DNA of 64,000 nucleotides. Origin: CAZDUS01 sp964508705 (lineage in GTDB: Bacteria > Verrucomicrobiota > Kiritimatiellia > CAIKKV01 > CAITUY01). Positions 51,340 through 60,116 of the stretch are shown here, piece after piece (within the stretch, counting starts at the first letter, position 1; each line of letters starts with the position of its first letter). The stretch is from contig CAZDUS010000002.1 of the NCBI GenBank assembly GCA_964508705.1, forward strand, positions 73,237-137,236, read 5' to 3'. The position numbers and the translations under genes were made by a program. Below the pieces are notes generated by a model. The model was not told the DNA's origin. It did no database searches and saw only the letters and a list, made by a program, of their open reading frames with translations.

Positions 51340-52407
51340 ATGACAACACCCCGAGAGAATCTATTGAGGGCTTTGAGGCGGCAGGGTTATGACCAGGTGC
51401 CCCTTGATTGTGGTAATTTTTGCACCTCCCAAAAAGAGGCGTTCAAGGCGAGGTTTGGGCATGATGATATCTACGGGTATTTCAATGTGCCTTTCCGTAA
51501 TGTCGGGATCTCAATGGAAAAGACGTGGACTGACGTTAAGGCGCTCTATCCGCGGGAGGATGTTCCCGCGGATGCTGATATCGATGCTTTTGGGGTGGGG
51601 CACTCGCATCACGCCAATTGTCATCATATGACGCGTTTGCATCATCCGTTGCGCGGGGAGGATGTGACACTGGAAGAAATCCGGAACTATCCGTTGCCGC
51701 GTATTGCGGACGGGGCGGAGGAGAAAGTTTGTCGGAGTGTTGCTGAGATACAATCCATGGGGCTTGCCACCCGGATGGGCATGTCAATGACCTTGTGGGA
51801 AATTTCATGGTATATCCGGTCGATGGAATATTTGATGACCGATATGATGACGGAAGACGAGAGGGCGACGGTACATTTGGACCGGTTGACGGCTTGTGCG
51901 GTTGAGCGCATCAGTCTTGCGGCGAGGGCTGGCTGCGACATTATCCAGCTTGGGGATGATATTGGGATGCAGAGTACTACCATGAAGAGCGTGGAATTAT
52001 GGCGGACATGGCTCAAGCCGCGGCTGGCGCAGATTATCCGGGCGGGGCGCGCGATTAAACCTGATTTGTTGATTTTCTATCATTCCTGCGGGTATGTGCT
52101 GCCCTTTCTAGACGACCTGATCGAGGTGGGTGTTGATATCCTTAATCCCGTGCAACCGGAATGCATGGCGTTTGACGATGTTCTCAAGATAGTGGAGGGG
52201 CGCATGTCCTTCTGGGGGACCGTAGGCACCCAGACCACATTGCCGTTTGGAACGCCTGAGGACGTTAAGAAGGTGGTATGGGAAAACCTACGCCGATGCG
52301 GGCCACAGGGTGGGTTGGTGATTGCGCCGACACACATGGTTGAACCCGAGGTGCCGTGGGAAAATCTGCTGGCGATGAAAGAAGCCTGCGAGACGTTTAG
52401 GAAATAG
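51340..52407 (+). CDS. Uroporphyrinogen-decarboxylase-family methyltransferase-like protein
   Basis: The 355-residue protein has the URO-D barrel fold with IIQLGDDIGMQ and the H-x-C-G segment FYHSCGYVLPFLDDLIEVGVDILNPVQ. The latter is typical of the zinc-dependent methyltransferase branch rather than true HemE. Homologues are numerous in Lentisphaerae and Kiritimatiellota next to sugar-degradation genes, and are thought to act on methylated compounds or have unknown roles. No corrinoid protein gene is adjacent, so the substrate cannot be named. It follows the GH20-like gene by 52 bases, and they may share a transcript. Confidence 0.78.
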   Translation: MTTPRENLLRALRRQGYDQVPLDCGNFCTSQKEAFKARFGHDDIYGYFNVPFRNVGISMEKTWTDVKALYPREDVPADADIDAFGVGHSHHANCHHMTRLHHPLRGEDVTLEEIRNYPLPRIADGAEEKVCRSVAEIQSMGLATRMGMSMTLWEISWYIRSMEYLMTDMMTEDERATVHLDRLTACAVERISLAARAGCDIIQLGDDIGMQSTTMKSVELWRTWLKPRLAQIIRAGRAIKPDLLIFYHSCGYVLPFLDDLIEVGVDILNPVQPECMAFDDVLKIVEGRMSFWGTVGTQTTLPFGTPEDVKKVVWENLRRCGPQGGLVIAPTHMVEPEVPWENLLAMKEACETFRK

Positions 52408-52640
52408 CGCCGCTGGGGACGGCGGCTACTACCTGATGCGAAGGGGATCGGCTCGGTAGGGACACCTCGCCCTACCTGGGTGTAAGTCGGGCGGGGGATC
52501 GCCGCAGGGACTGCGCCTCCTACATTGAATTGGGAGGGGGGAGTTGGGATTAGGATTACGATTAAGATCAGGATTATGAAAAAGCGGGGTGGATTACGGC
52601 TCGACATTTGGCGGCGGAAAACCCTACTCTTTCGACGCTT
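52408..52640 (+). repeat. Repeat-rich spacer with a GATTA-type hexamer array
   Basis: No gene is present. 52410-52530 holds degenerate segments such as TCGGTAGGGACACCTCGCCC and GATCGCCGCAGGGACTGCGC, resembling dispersed intergenic repeats. 52550-52577 is a hexamer array (GATTAG GATTAC GATTAA GATCAG GATTAT). The ABC permease start follows at 52641. Confidence 0.55.
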
Positions 52641-53420
52641 ATGTTCAGAATAATCCACGATATTGTCAGTCGGCGTGAACTACTGGGAATGCTGGCTGTC
52701 CGGAATCTCAAGATCCGCTACAAGGAGTCGGTGCTCGGGTTCCTTTGGACCTTGCTCGGGCCGGTGTTCATGATTGCGATCTATGCCGTTTTCCTGGGCA
52801 TCATGAAAGTTGACATTCCACTGCCGCTTCTGGTGACGGGTATCTTTGTCTGGCAGTATCTGGCCATGTGCCTCGGGGATTCCGCCAATGCCATTGTGGG
52901 AAACACCAATCTGGTGAAGAAGGCCGCGTTTCCCCGCGTGCTGTTACCGTTCTCCATGGTGCTGGCGAACTTTGTGAATTTCCTTTTGTCGATCGTGATT
53001 GTGGTGGTTTATCTCAAGATCATGGGCTTGCCGTTTGGCTCGCTGGCGTGGTTGCCGCTGGCGATGATAACGCAAATGGCCCTGTGTACCGGGGTTAGTT
53101 TGTTTTTGTCCTCGGTGAATGTCTATTTCCGCGATGTCCAGCATCTGATGGGTGTTGTGACGATGGCATGGTTCTTTCTGACGCCTGCGATTTATCCGCC
53201 GGATCTTGTGATCCAGAAGTTCAGTAACCCGTTAATTCACCAGTTGTTTTATCTCAATCCGATGACCGGCCTACTGGCGTTGTATCGAACAGCGTTGCTG
53301 GGTGAGGCGTTGCCATCGGTGAAGCTCTGGGGCCCCTCGTTGTTGGTGTCGTGGCTGGTGTGCGTGGTGGGGATTGTGGTTTTCCAAAAGTTGCAGAAGC
53401 GATTTGCGGATGAGTTGTGA
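52641..53420 (+). CDS. Polysaccharide/O-antigen ABC exporter, permease (Wzm/TagG-like)
   Basis: The 259-residue inner-membrane protein has six hydrophobic segments and the ABC-2 family start ELLGMLAVRNLKIRYKESVLGFLWTLLGP. This is typical of Wzm/TagG permeases that export polysaccharide on undecaprenyl diphosphate. It is paired directly with the ATPase gene, whose start overlaps its end. ATG 52641 gives MFRIIHDIVSRRE. The frame extends upstream to 52608 without support. No glycosyltransferase genes are in the window. Confidence 0.92.
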   Translation: MFRIIHDIVSRRELLGMLAVRNLKIRYKESVLGFLWTLLGPVFMIAIYAVFLGIMKVDIPLPLLVTGIFVWQYLAMCLGDSANAIVGNTNLVKKAAFPRVLLPFSMVLANFVNFLLSIVIVVVYLKIMGLPFGSLAWLPLAMITQMALCTGVSLFLSSVNVYFRDVQHLMGVVTMAWFFLTPAIYPPDLVIQKFSNPLIHQLFYLNPMTGLLALYRTALLGEALPSVKLWGPSLLVSWLVCVVGIVVFQKLQKRFADEL

Positions 53421-53428
53421 GGAATATG

Positions 53429-54622
53429 ATGACGGATACTGTGGCCATCAAGGTTGAAGGAGTAAGCAAGCGATTCCTGTTGCGGCATTCGGCGACACGG
53501 ACGCTGAAGTCGGTGGCCATGGATTTATTGAAGAAAGGTGACCGGGGTTCCCGTCAACTGTGGGCACTGAAGAATCTGAACTTTGAAGTCAAAAAGGGGA
53601 CCACGCTGGGGATCATCGGGGCGAATGGGGCGGGGAAGAGCACGTTGCTGTCACTTTTGGCCGGGACAATGTATCCCTCGGAAGGGCAAATCAAGACCTC
53701 GGGCGTTATTTCCTCTTTGCTGGAACTGGGCGCTGGGTTTCATCCTGACTTCACGGGGCGTGAGAACGTTTATCTGGCGGGAGCGATCATGGGGTTGTCG
53801 CGGGAGCAGATGAGGAAGCGGTTTGACGCCATTGTCGATTTTGCGGATATCGGGCCGTTTATTGATCAGCCGGTGAAGCATTATTCGTCGGGCATGTATG
53901 TCCGGCTGGGCTTTGCGGTGGCAGTGGAAGTGGATCCGGATATCCTGCTGGTGGATGAAGTGCTGGCGGTGGGTGACGCGGTATTCCAGCGCAAGTGCTT
54001 GAAGCGCATGGAGCAATTCCGTGAGATGGGCAAGACGATGCTCATCATTTCGCATGATTTGCATACGATCCAGTCAGTGAGCGACACCATCCTTTTTCTT
54101 GATCACGGCGAAATAAAGGGACATGGGGCCCCGGGCGCGGTGATCGGGCAGTATGAATCTTTTTCGCGCGGTCAAGTAGGGGGAGATCTGCGGCGGGAGT
54201 GGGGGACGCGGGAGGTCATCTTGACCGGCGCGGAGTTTTTTGATGATGCGGGCCATGAGTGTCAGTCGTTTGCCAGCGGCAAGGGATTGAATGTCCGGGT
54301 CCGATATGAAGCGAAGGAGCCGGTTGGGCCGTCGGTGTTTGGGTTCAGTGTATCGGATGAAGGTGGTCGGCTTGTGCATGGGAGCAATACGCAGATTGAA
54401 GGTGTGTGTATTGCCAGCCTGAGCGGCGCTGGTTCAGTGGTGTTGCGATTACCCAAGTTGGATTTGGCGGCGGGGACGTATTTGTTTTCATTTTCGGTTC
54501 ACTCGGCGGATCACAGGTCGAACTATCACCGGTTGGATAATGCCTTTGCGATCGGGGTGGATTCCGAACGGCGGTTCGAGGGTGTGTGTTATTTGCCGTC
54601 GGAGTGGCGGGTGGAGAAGTGA
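53429..54622 (+). CDS. Polysaccharide/O-antigen ABC exporter, ATPase (Wzt-like, with C-terminal domain)
   Basis: The 397-residue protein has the ABC ATPase core: GIIGANGAGKSTLLSLLAG (Walker A), HYSSGMYVRLGFAVA (the Wzt/TagH signature) and DILLVDEVLAVGD (Walker B), ISHDLHTI. The last 150 residues (from about 255) form a separate beta-rich domain, like the carbohydrate-binding domain of Wzt that recognises a terminal sugar modification. ATG 53429 has AGG 6 bases upstream; alternatives are ATG 53426 and GTG 53417. Confidence 0.93.
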   Translation: MTDTVAIKVEGVSKRFLLRHSATRTLKSVAMDLLKKGDRGSRQLWALKNLNFEVKKGTTLGIIGANGAGKSTLLSLLAGTMYPSEGQIKTSGVISSLLELGAGFHPDFTGRENVYLAGAIMGLSREQMRKRFDAIVDFADIGPFIDQPVKHYSSGMYVRLGFAVAVEVDPDILLVDEVLAVGDAVFQRKCLKRMEQFREMGKTMLIISHDLHTIQSVSDTILFLDHGEIKGHGAPGAVIGQYESFSRGQVGGDLRREWGTREVILTGAEFFDDAGHECQSFASGKGLNVRVRYEAKEPVGPSVFGFSVSDEGGRLVHGSNTQIEGVCIASLSGAGSVVLRLPKLDLAAGTYLFSFSVHSADHRSNYHRLDNAFAIGVDSERRFEGVCYLPSEWRVEK

Positions 54623-54666
54623 CGTGTGAAGAGTGGGGGATCGGGAGGGGGCTGGGAGAAGATTGT

Positions 54667-54698
54667 AACTACGAAAAACGCGAAAGCCCGCGAAAAAA
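54667..54698 (+). repeat. ACGAAAAACGCGAAA spacer repeat
   Basis: AACTACGAAAAACGCGAAA (54667-54685) is identical to 17668-17686 and continues with GCCCGCGAAAAA. It belongs to the CACGAA/CGCGAA family also seen at 59942-59971 and 61861-61890. It lies in the short spacer before nadC. Confidence 0.6.
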
Positions 54699-54737
54699 CA
54701 TTATTTTTCAACAGAGTTATTCAAAGTCAGTTTCTAT

Positions 54738-55592
54738 ATGAACGCTTTTGTTTTGGATGATGAAATTCGGGATTTGATTCGTCGGGCACTGGTGGAGGAT
54801 GTTGGCGCCGGGGATGTCACGACGCAGTCGGTGATTCCGGAAGGGCGTATGGGGAAGGCTGTGATTCTTTCGCGGGGTTCCTATGTCGCGGCAGGGTTGC
54901 CGGTGGGCGAGGAAGTGTTCCGTCAAGTGGATGCGACGCTCCAGTGTCGAATGAGGGTGAAAGAGGGGCAGGCGGTCAGGGCGGATGAGGTGTTGATGGA
55001 GGTTGAGGGGGCGGTCCGGAGCATTTTGACGGCAGAGCGTGTGATGCTGAATTTTGTGCAGAGGATGACGGGGATTGCCAGCCGGACGCGGGAGTTTGTG
55101 GACAAGGTGGCGCGGTATGGCGTCAAGATTCTCGATACGCGGAAGACGACTCCGACGCTGAGGCGGTTGGAGAAATATGCGGTGGTGTGCGGCGGCGGGA
55201 CGAATCATCGCATGGGTTTATACGACATGGTATTGATCAAGGATAACCACCGTCGGTTCTGGGCTGAGGCGGGGATACGCGATTTGTGCGGGGCGGTGCA
55301 GGCGGCGCGGGCGAAGTTTCCGGGGGTCCCCGTTGAGGTTGAGGTGGAGTCGGAGGCGGAGTTGGTGGATGCGATACGCGGCAAGCCGGAGTGGATCATG
55401 CTGGATAATATGGAGCCGGCCATGATGAGGCGGTGTGTGGAATTATGCGCGAAGCGGTGCAAGTTGGAGGCCTCTGGTGGTGTCAAGCTGGCGACTGTTG
55501 AGGCGATAGCGGCCACGGGCGTGGATGCGATTTCGATCGGGGGTTTGACGCACTCGGCGCCGGCGGCGGATTTGTCGCTGGAGTTGATGTAG
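54738..55592 (+). CDS. nadC: Nicotinate-nucleotide pyrophosphorylase (quinolinate phosphoribosyltransferase)
   Basis: NadC converts quinolinate and PRPP to nicotinate mononucleotide in NAD synthesis. The 284-residue product has LVEDVGAGDVTTQSV at the N-terminus. The phosphoribosyl-binding core DTRKTTPTLRRLEKYAV, CGGGTNHRMGLYDMVLIKDNH, EVEVES and IMLDNMEP follow, and the protein ends with SIGGLTHSAPAADLSLEL. The ATG at 54738 gives MNAFVLDDEIRDLI. The neighbour coaX is also a cofactor gene. No nadA or nadB is nearby. Confidence 0.96.
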   Translation: MNAFVLDDEIRDLIRRALVEDVGAGDVTTQSVIPEGRMGKAVILSRGSYVAAGLPVGEEVFRQVDATLQCRMRVKEGQAVRADEVLMEVEGAVRSILTAERVMLNFVQRMTGIASRTREFVDKVARYGVKILDTRKTTPTLRRLEKYAVVCGGGTNHRMGLYDMVLIKDNHRRFWAEAGIRDLCGAVQAARAKFPGVPVEVEVESEAELVDAIRGKPEWIMLDNMEPAMMRRCVELCAKRCKLEASGGVKLATVEAIAATGVDAISIGGLTHSAPAADLSLELM

Positions 55593-55684
55593 GGGGGGCG
55601 GGGGGGGAGTATTCAGGAGTCAGAATACGGGAAGGGGTTAGAGGGGGGGCAGGGTTCAGGAAGGATGGGAGGGGAAGGAAATCG

Positions 55685-55766
55685 GGACGGAGGGCGTCGG
55701 CATCCTGCAAAGCTGGACAAGAGCGACGCCCCTACGAAAAGAATATCAAAGCTGGGGATACTTGCC
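55685..55766. repeat. Dispersed intergenic repeat, copy 3
   Basis: The nadC-coaX spacer carries GGAGGGCGTCGGCATCCTGC, then GGACAAGAGCGACGCCCCTA and a tail ATCAAAGCTGGGGATACTTGCC. It matches copies 1 and 2 in GACGCCCCT and in the tail spacing. It ends 14 bases before the coaX start. TCAG-type repeats at 55608-55660 precede it. Confidence 0.55.
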
Positions 55767-55779
55767 TTGGCCTAAAAGT

Positions 55780-56562
55780 ATGAATAAAGCTGAAAAAATC
55801 ATTGTGGTGGATATTGGGAATACCAGCACTACCGTTGGAGTGGCGGTGGGGCGTCGCGTGTTGCGGACCGGGCGTTTGCCTTCGTCAGACGGGAGTGACG
55901 CGAAGCGTATTGAGGCGTTGCTCCGGAAGCTGGCCGCGCCGGGGAGTGTGAAGGATTCGGTTCTTTGCTCAGTAGTGCCGCGGTTGAATCCATGCTGGCG
56001 TCATGTATTGAATCGGTATACCGGGCGTGAGCCTCTGGTGGTTAGCCACAAGATACGCCTGGGTGTGAAGGTGGATTATCCTCATCCCGAGACGATCGGG
56101 GCGGACCGGTTGGCCAATGCGGTGGCGGCTTGGGAGCGGTATCATGGTCCGGTGATTGTGGCGGATTTCGGGACGGCGTTGACGTTTGACGTGATTACGG
56201 GGGATGGCCGGTATGCTGGCGGGGTGATTGCGCCCGGGTTGCCGCTGATGACGGATTACCTTTGTGAGAGGACGGCTTTGTTGCCCCATATCAGCTTGGG
56301 ACGGGTCACCCGGGCAATTGGGAAGAGCACACGTGAGGCGATGCGGATTGGGGCGATGGTAGGATACAGGGGGATGGTTCGTGAGATATTCCACGAGGTG
56401 GTCAAGGATATGAAAGACCGCAAGGTGGTGTTTTGTGCCACGGGTGGATATGCGGGGCAGGCTGTGAAGGGATTAGATGTAAAGGTGGATGTGTTGCCGA
56501 ACCTGACGCTGGAGGGTTTGATTGGGATAAGGGAGATGAGGGAGGGGAGAGGGAAGGGGTAA
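55780..56562 (+). CDS. coaX: Type III pantothenate kinase
   Basis: CoaX phosphorylates pantothenate, the first step of CoA synthesis, and is not inhibited by CoA. The 260-residue product has the ASKHA-fold phosphate loops IIVVDIGNTSTTVGVAVG and VADFGTALTFDVI, the GADRLANAVAAWERY motif and GVIAPGLPLM. ATG 55780 gives MNKAEKIIVVDIGN. The frame's start at 55762 lies in the spacer repeat. The C-terminal end is Arg/Gly-rich and runs into purine-rich sequence. Confidence 0.94.
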   Translation: MNKAEKIIVVDIGNTSTTVGVAVGRRVLRTGRLPSSDGSDAKRIEALLRKLAAPGSVKDSVLCSVVPRLNPCWRHVLNRYTGREPLVVSHKIRLGVKVDYPHPETIGADRLANAVAAWERYHGPVIVADFGTALTFDVITGDGRYAGGVIAPGLPLMTDYLCERTALLPHISLGRVTRAIGKSTREAMRIGAMVGYRGMVREIFHEVVKDMKDRKVVFCATGGYAGQAVKGLDVKVDVLPNLTLEGLIGIREMREGRGKG

Positions 56563-56584
56563 TGGGGAGGGGTAAAGAAGAGAG

Positions 56585-56631
56585 GGTTCAGGGTTCAGGA
56601 GGGGAATTGCGCCACGAGTGATTGATGGTGG
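56585..56631 (+). repeat. GGTTCAGG array and 23-base spacer phrase
   Basis: GAGGGTTCAGGGTTCAGG (56585-56602) is a TCAG-type array. GCGCCACGAGTG and ATTGATGGTGG (56609-56631) recur at 61974-61996 with a single A/G difference. Both lie in spacers on the + strand, at either side of the secretion cluster. Confidence 0.6.
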
Positions 56632-56646
56632 ATGGGAGATGGAAGC

Positions 56647-57108
56647 GTGAGATTTGCGGGTGGCATGAAGTGTCTGGTTCGTTTGGTATTGATGGTGAAC
56701 CTCATCATGCTGTTTGCTGGTTGTGCTTCGATTCGTCCGCCGCGGGGGGAGCGGCCGATTGAGAGAACCGTATTGACGACGGGGTATTGTCCGTGCGGGT
56801 CATGTTGCGGGTGGCGGCGCAACTGGTTGGGACGTCCTGTGTATTCCTCTGGGAAAATGGCAGGGCAGCATAAGAAGGTCGGGTACACGGCCAGTGGTGT
56901 GCGGGCCAAGAAAGGAACGATTGCGGCGGATACCCGGCTCTATCCTTTTGGGACTGTTTTCTACATTGACGGTTATGGTTATGGCCGGGTGGAGGACCGG
57001 GGAGGCGCCATCAAAGGGGAACACCTGGATTTGTATTTCAGTTCTCACGAAGACGCGTTGGAGTGGGGGCGGCGTTATCGGCGCGCGAAGGTGTGGTTTG
57101 CCCGGTGA
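56647..57108 (+). CDS. 3D-domain lipoprotein
   Basis: The product of about 153 residues has a signal peptide with lipobox LFAGC, so it is probably an outer-membrane or periplasmic lipoprotein. The mature domain is a 3D domain (as in the end of MltA and in YuiC/YorM), with TGYCPCGSCCG, AADTRLYPFGTVFYIDGYG and the aspartates of VEDRGGAIKGEHLDLYF. These domains are linked to peptidoglycan cleavage or binding. The start is uncertain: GTG 56647, ATG 56632 or ATG 56665. The 3' end overlaps the convergent pseudopilin gene by 71 bases. Confidence 0.82.
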   Translation: MRFAGGMKCLVRLVLMVNLIMLFAGCASIRPPRGERPIERTVLTTGYCPCGSCCGWRRNWLGRPVYSSGKMAGQHKKVGYTASGVRAKKGTIAADTRLYPFGTVFYIDGYGYGRVEDRGGAIKGEHLDLYFSSHEDALEWGRRYRRAKVWFAR

Positions 57109-57790
57109 TGTTGTTGGTTTGGCGACGAGAGGGTGCGATTCCGTTGCCGGCTGGTATGAAGATGACCAGGGATGATGTTCTTGAGGTGTTTGCCTCCTGC
57201 CATTCCAGAAGCACACGGGAAGCGCGCGGCAAGAGGTGCCCAGGCGTTGATTTCCAGACGTTGGTCCATCCTTTTTTATCCAGCACCCTGACTTCGAAGT
57301 TGGAAATCCCCTTGAGCACGGAGTTGGAGATAGGTGGTGCCAGGGCGTCGGGGCCCCATAGTGTGACTGACTCACGAATAAGAGAAGATGCGTCAGGGGT
57401 AGACGAATCCTTGTCTTCGTTCAGGCTGTAACGAAGGCGGGAGATGGTCATTTGAGGAAGCCCCTGGTCGCCGGGAGGGGACTTGGCCGTGTGGAAGGTG
57501 AGCGTGGAGCGGAATCGTCCTTCGATGCCGACGGGTTCACTGGTCAGTTCAAATGTTGGAGAGTTCGAGAAATACGCCTGGACTGAGGAGGCGATATCAT
57601 GGCGGAGGGTGTCCAATGCCAGGGATGATTTTTGATGATGAAGGTTTTTTTGCCGGTTCAGGGAGTTTGAGAAGGTGAAATATACCGAGAGGGCAATGGT
57701 TAGAATAAGTGTGGAGATGGAGATCGCCACGAGTAATTCGATGAGGGTCATTCCGGCAGGGCTGGCCGCTTTATGAGTAGGGCGGGGCAT
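57038..57790 (-). CDS. Type II secretion pseudopilin, GspJ-like
   Basis: The 250-residue protein has the prepilin motif AGMTLIELLVAISISTLILT near residues 13-32, with cleavage after G and Glu at position 5 of the mature helix. The long C-terminal part resembles GspJ, the minor pseudopilin that caps the pseudopilus with GspI and GspK. The product is inserted in the inner membrane, processed by the prepilin peptidase, and assembled in the periplasm. I used ATG 57790 (MPRPTHKAASPAG). The longer frame to 57877 overlaps the FHA gene. It is the only pseudopilin gene on the minus strand. Confidence 0.82.
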   Translation of the reverse strand: MPRPTHKAASPAGMTLIELLVAISISTLILTIALSVYFTFSNSLNRQKNLHHQKSSLALDTLRHDIASSVQAYFSNSPTFELTSEPVGIEGRFRSTLTFHTAKSPPGDQGLPQMTISRLRYSLNEDKDSSTPDASSLIRESVTLWGPDALAPPISNSVLKGISNFEVRVLDKKGWTNVWKSTPGHLLPRASRVLLEWQEANTSRTSSLVIFIPAGNGIAPSRRQTNNITGQTTPSRADNAAPTPTRLREN

Positions 57791-57804
57791 GCCAGTCCGG
57801 AGGC

Positions 57805-58290
57805 TTAAACATTCATGATGAAATACACCAGAGCGCCCAGGGCTAGGAGAATCAACGCGATGGTGATGATGACCCATGGCTTGCGGCTGTCACGGCGTGA
57901 TCCGAACGGGGAGGCTGTGTGGAAGGATGCCGGGATAGATGTGGGGCCGGAAGCGACTTCGATTTTCGATGTCTGGTGAAGAGGGTCATTCGGGATTTCA
58001 ACATCCTGGCCGTCGAACATCAGTTCTATCCCGCCGATCTGGATGATGTCTTTTGGCCGGAGGGCCGCCTGCGCGACGGGGGCGCCATTCAGGCGTGTTC
58101 CGTTGGTTGAGCCTTGATCTACCAAGGTGTATTTCCGCTCTTCACGCATTATGCTGCAATGGCGACTGGAGATGGAGGTGTCCTCAATCTGATAATGATT
58201 TTGGCCGCTTCGTCCGATAAACGTCTCGTTATTGGTGATTTCGAACTTCTGGCCCTTAACGGTGCTGGACATGCCAATCAGAACTGCCAT
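57805..58290 (-). CDS. FHA-domain membrane protein
   Basis: The 161-residue protein has an FHA domain in its first 100 residues, with the phosphothreonine-binding motifs FIGRSGQNHY, ISSRHCSI and DQGSTNGTRLNG. A Ser/Pro-rich linker follows, then one C-terminal transmembrane helix (VIITIALILLALGALVYFIM). It is therefore an inner-membrane tail-anchored protein that presents an FHA domain to the cytoplasm. FHA proteins bind phosphothreonine peptides and often work with Ser/Thr kinases. None is in the window. It is 14 bases upstream of the GspJ-like gene, suggesting a secretion-linked role. Confidence 0.85.
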   Translation of the reverse strand: MAVLIGMSSTVKGQKFEITNNETFIGRSGQNHYQIEDTSISSRHCSIMREERKYTLVDQGSTNGTRLNGAPVAQAALRPKDIIQIGGIELMFDGQDVEIPNDPLHQTSKIEVASGPTSIPASFHTASPFGSRRDSRKPWVIITIALILLALGALVYFIMNV

Positions 58291-58384
58291 AAGAATTCCT
58301 TCCGTGTGTAGTTGAGTGATAGTGCCATGCAGATGGATGGTGTGTCAATACGGCGGCGAGGGTGGATAGTGAGGTGGGTTGAAA

Positions 58385-58461
58385 TGGTACCCCGGGCGCG
58401 GCTCGAACGCGCGACCTACGGTTTAGGAAACCGTTGCTCTGTCCAACTGAGCTACCGGGGC
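58385..58461 (-). tRNA. tRNA-Arg (anticodon CCT)
   Basis: The minus strand folds as a 77-base tRNA. The acceptor is GCCCCGG/CCGGGGT (G1-U72 wobble), the D-arm TAGCTCAGTTGGACAGAGC, the anticodon stem ACGGT/ACCGT with loop TTCCTAA, and the T-arm GCGCG/CGCGC with loop TTCGAGC. Discriminator A and encoded CCA follow. The anticodon CCT reads AGG. Confidence 0.94.
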
Positions 58462-58607
58462 GTTGAAAGTCGGGAGATGATAGGGTAGGGCATGGGTGGC
58501 GGGCAAGGGTAAAGAGGGATGGAGTTATAGAAAGAGTTATGGAAAGTGGGCTTGCAACGGTGTGTGGGTATGATTAGATTGCCCGAGACACAACATGGGA
58601 GCTACAT

Positions 58608-59897
58608 ATGCCTAAATTTCATTATAATGCGAGTGATGCCAAGGGGCGTGAAGTTGAAGGAACGGTGGATGCCGATAATGAATCGCGGGCTATCGCGATG
58701 ATCAAGGAAAAGGGGCTGTTCCCAACCCGTGTGGTTGATTTGAAAGGCGGAAAGGCTGGGGCGCGAGTGGGAGTAAAGGGAACTAAAACGACCGCAGCGA
58801 AAGGGTTGCAATCTGAAATCAAACTGCCGCCTTTTCTCGTCAATATGTTCCGTGGCCAAATCAAGACCAAGCATTTGATGGTGTTTACGCGGCAGATGGC
58901 GACGTTGCAGGAGGCGGGGTTGCCTTTGTTGAGGGGATTGCATGTGTTGCAGAGGCAGGAGAAGACCCCGCAATTGTATGAAGCCATCGTGGGGATGGCG
59001 GAGTCGGTTCAGAGCGGAACCACGTTTGCCGAGGCATTGGCGCAGTATCCCAAGGTGTTTGGACCGTTTTATGTCAACATGGCCAAGGCGGGTGAGGTGT
59101 CGGGCGCATTGCATACGGTGTTGTTGCGTTTGGCCGAGTTCATGGAAAAGAGCGAGCGGATCAAGAACAAGGTCAAGGGTGCCATGGTCTATCCGATTGT
59201 GGTGATGGTCATGGCGATGGTCATCCTTGCGGTTCTGATGATTTTCGTGATTCCCAAGTTCAAGGAGATTTTTGAAGACCTATTGCAGGGGAAAGGATTG
59301 CCGCCCCTGACGCAAGCGGTGATCGGGATCAGCGACATGGTGGCGAATCACGGTCTGATCTTGCTGGGTGGGGTGGCCGTGCTGGTGTTTGTGGTCAAGG
59401 TGCTGATGAAGACAGATGCCGGCAAGCGGCTGATGGATGTGCTCAAGCTCAAGGCACCGATATTCGGGCAGTTGGTGCGAAAGACCGCGATAGCGAATTT
59501 TACACGGACACTAGGGACGTTGCTGTCGGGTGGTGTGCCGATCCTGCAGGCGCTGAATATTGTCAAGGAAGTGACTAACAATGCGGTATTGGCCAAGGCG
59601 GTGGTGCAGGTTCATGACAGCGTAAAGGAAGGTGAAACGATTGTGAATCCGCTGGAGGCGTCGGGTGTGTTTCCTCCCATGGTGGTGGGAATGATCCAGG
59701 TGGGTGAGGAAACGGGCGCGTTGCCCGAAATGTTGATGAAAATCGCGATGACGTATGATGATGAGGTGGATACGGCCGTGGAGGCGCTGACCTCGATTAT
59801 CGAGCCGATCATGATTATTTTGCTGGCATTGGTGGTGGGAACGATCGTTATCGCGATGTTCATGCCGCTGGTGACGATTATTGGGAGTCTGTCGTAA
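58608..59897 (+). CDS. gspF: Type II secretion / type IV pilus inner-membrane protein F
   Basis: GspF/PilC is the inner-membrane platform that transmits motion from the secretion ATPase to the pseudopilus. The 429-residue product has two T2SSF domains, each with a TRQMATLQEAGLPLLRGL or TLGTLLSGGVPILQAL signature. Three membrane segments are present, at about 190-220, 245-265 and 390-425. The N-terminal KFHYNASDAKGREVEGTVDA is typical. It is followed by three GspG-like genes. The matching ATPase (GspE) and secretin (GspD) are not in the window. Confidence 0.95.
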   Translation: MPKFHYNASDAKGREVEGTVDADNESRAIAMIKEKGLFPTRVVDLKGGKAGARVGVKGTKTTAAKGLQSEIKLPPFLVNMFRGQIKTKHLMVFTRQMATLQEAGLPLLRGLHVLQRQEKTPQLYEAIVGMAESVQSGTTFAEALAQYPKVFGPFYVNMAKAGEVSGALHTVLLRLAEFMEKSERIKNKVKGAMVYPIVVMVMAMVILAVLMIFVIPKFKEIFEDLLQGKGLPPLTQAVIGISDMVANHGLILLGGVAVLVFVVKVLMKTDAGKRLMDVLKLKAPIFGQLVRKTAIANFTRTLGTLLSGGVPILQALNIVKEVTNNAVLAKAVVQVHDSVKEGETIVNPLEASGVFPPMVVGMIQVGEETGALPEMLMKIAMTYDDEVDTAVEALTSIIEPIMIILLALVVGTIVIAMFMPLVTIIGSLS

Positions 59898-60116
59898 TTC
59901 AGGAGTCAGAAGTCAGGATTCAGTAGTCAGAATCGGGGGGGCGAACCACGAAGGACGCGAAGATCGCGAAGGGGGGGGAGGGGGAGATTTTAGACTGAGG
60001 AGAAGGGTATTCAGAATTCAGGAGTCAGAATTCAGAATAGGGGAAGGGAAGACAGATGGTTTTATATGTGGTGGAATTAGCGGGTGTGGTAGAATTGTTT
60101 TGGAGGATTTGGTGCT
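59898..60116 (+). repeat. Spacer with several degenerate repeat arrays
   Basis: No gene. 59898-59935 is a TCAG array (ATTCAGGAGTCAGAAGTCAG and continuation). 59942-59971 is CACGAAGGACGCGAAGATCG and continuation. 60008-60040 is another TCAG array (ATTCAGAATTCAGGAGTCAG and continuation). All read on the + strand, in the gene direction. Confidence 0.6.
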
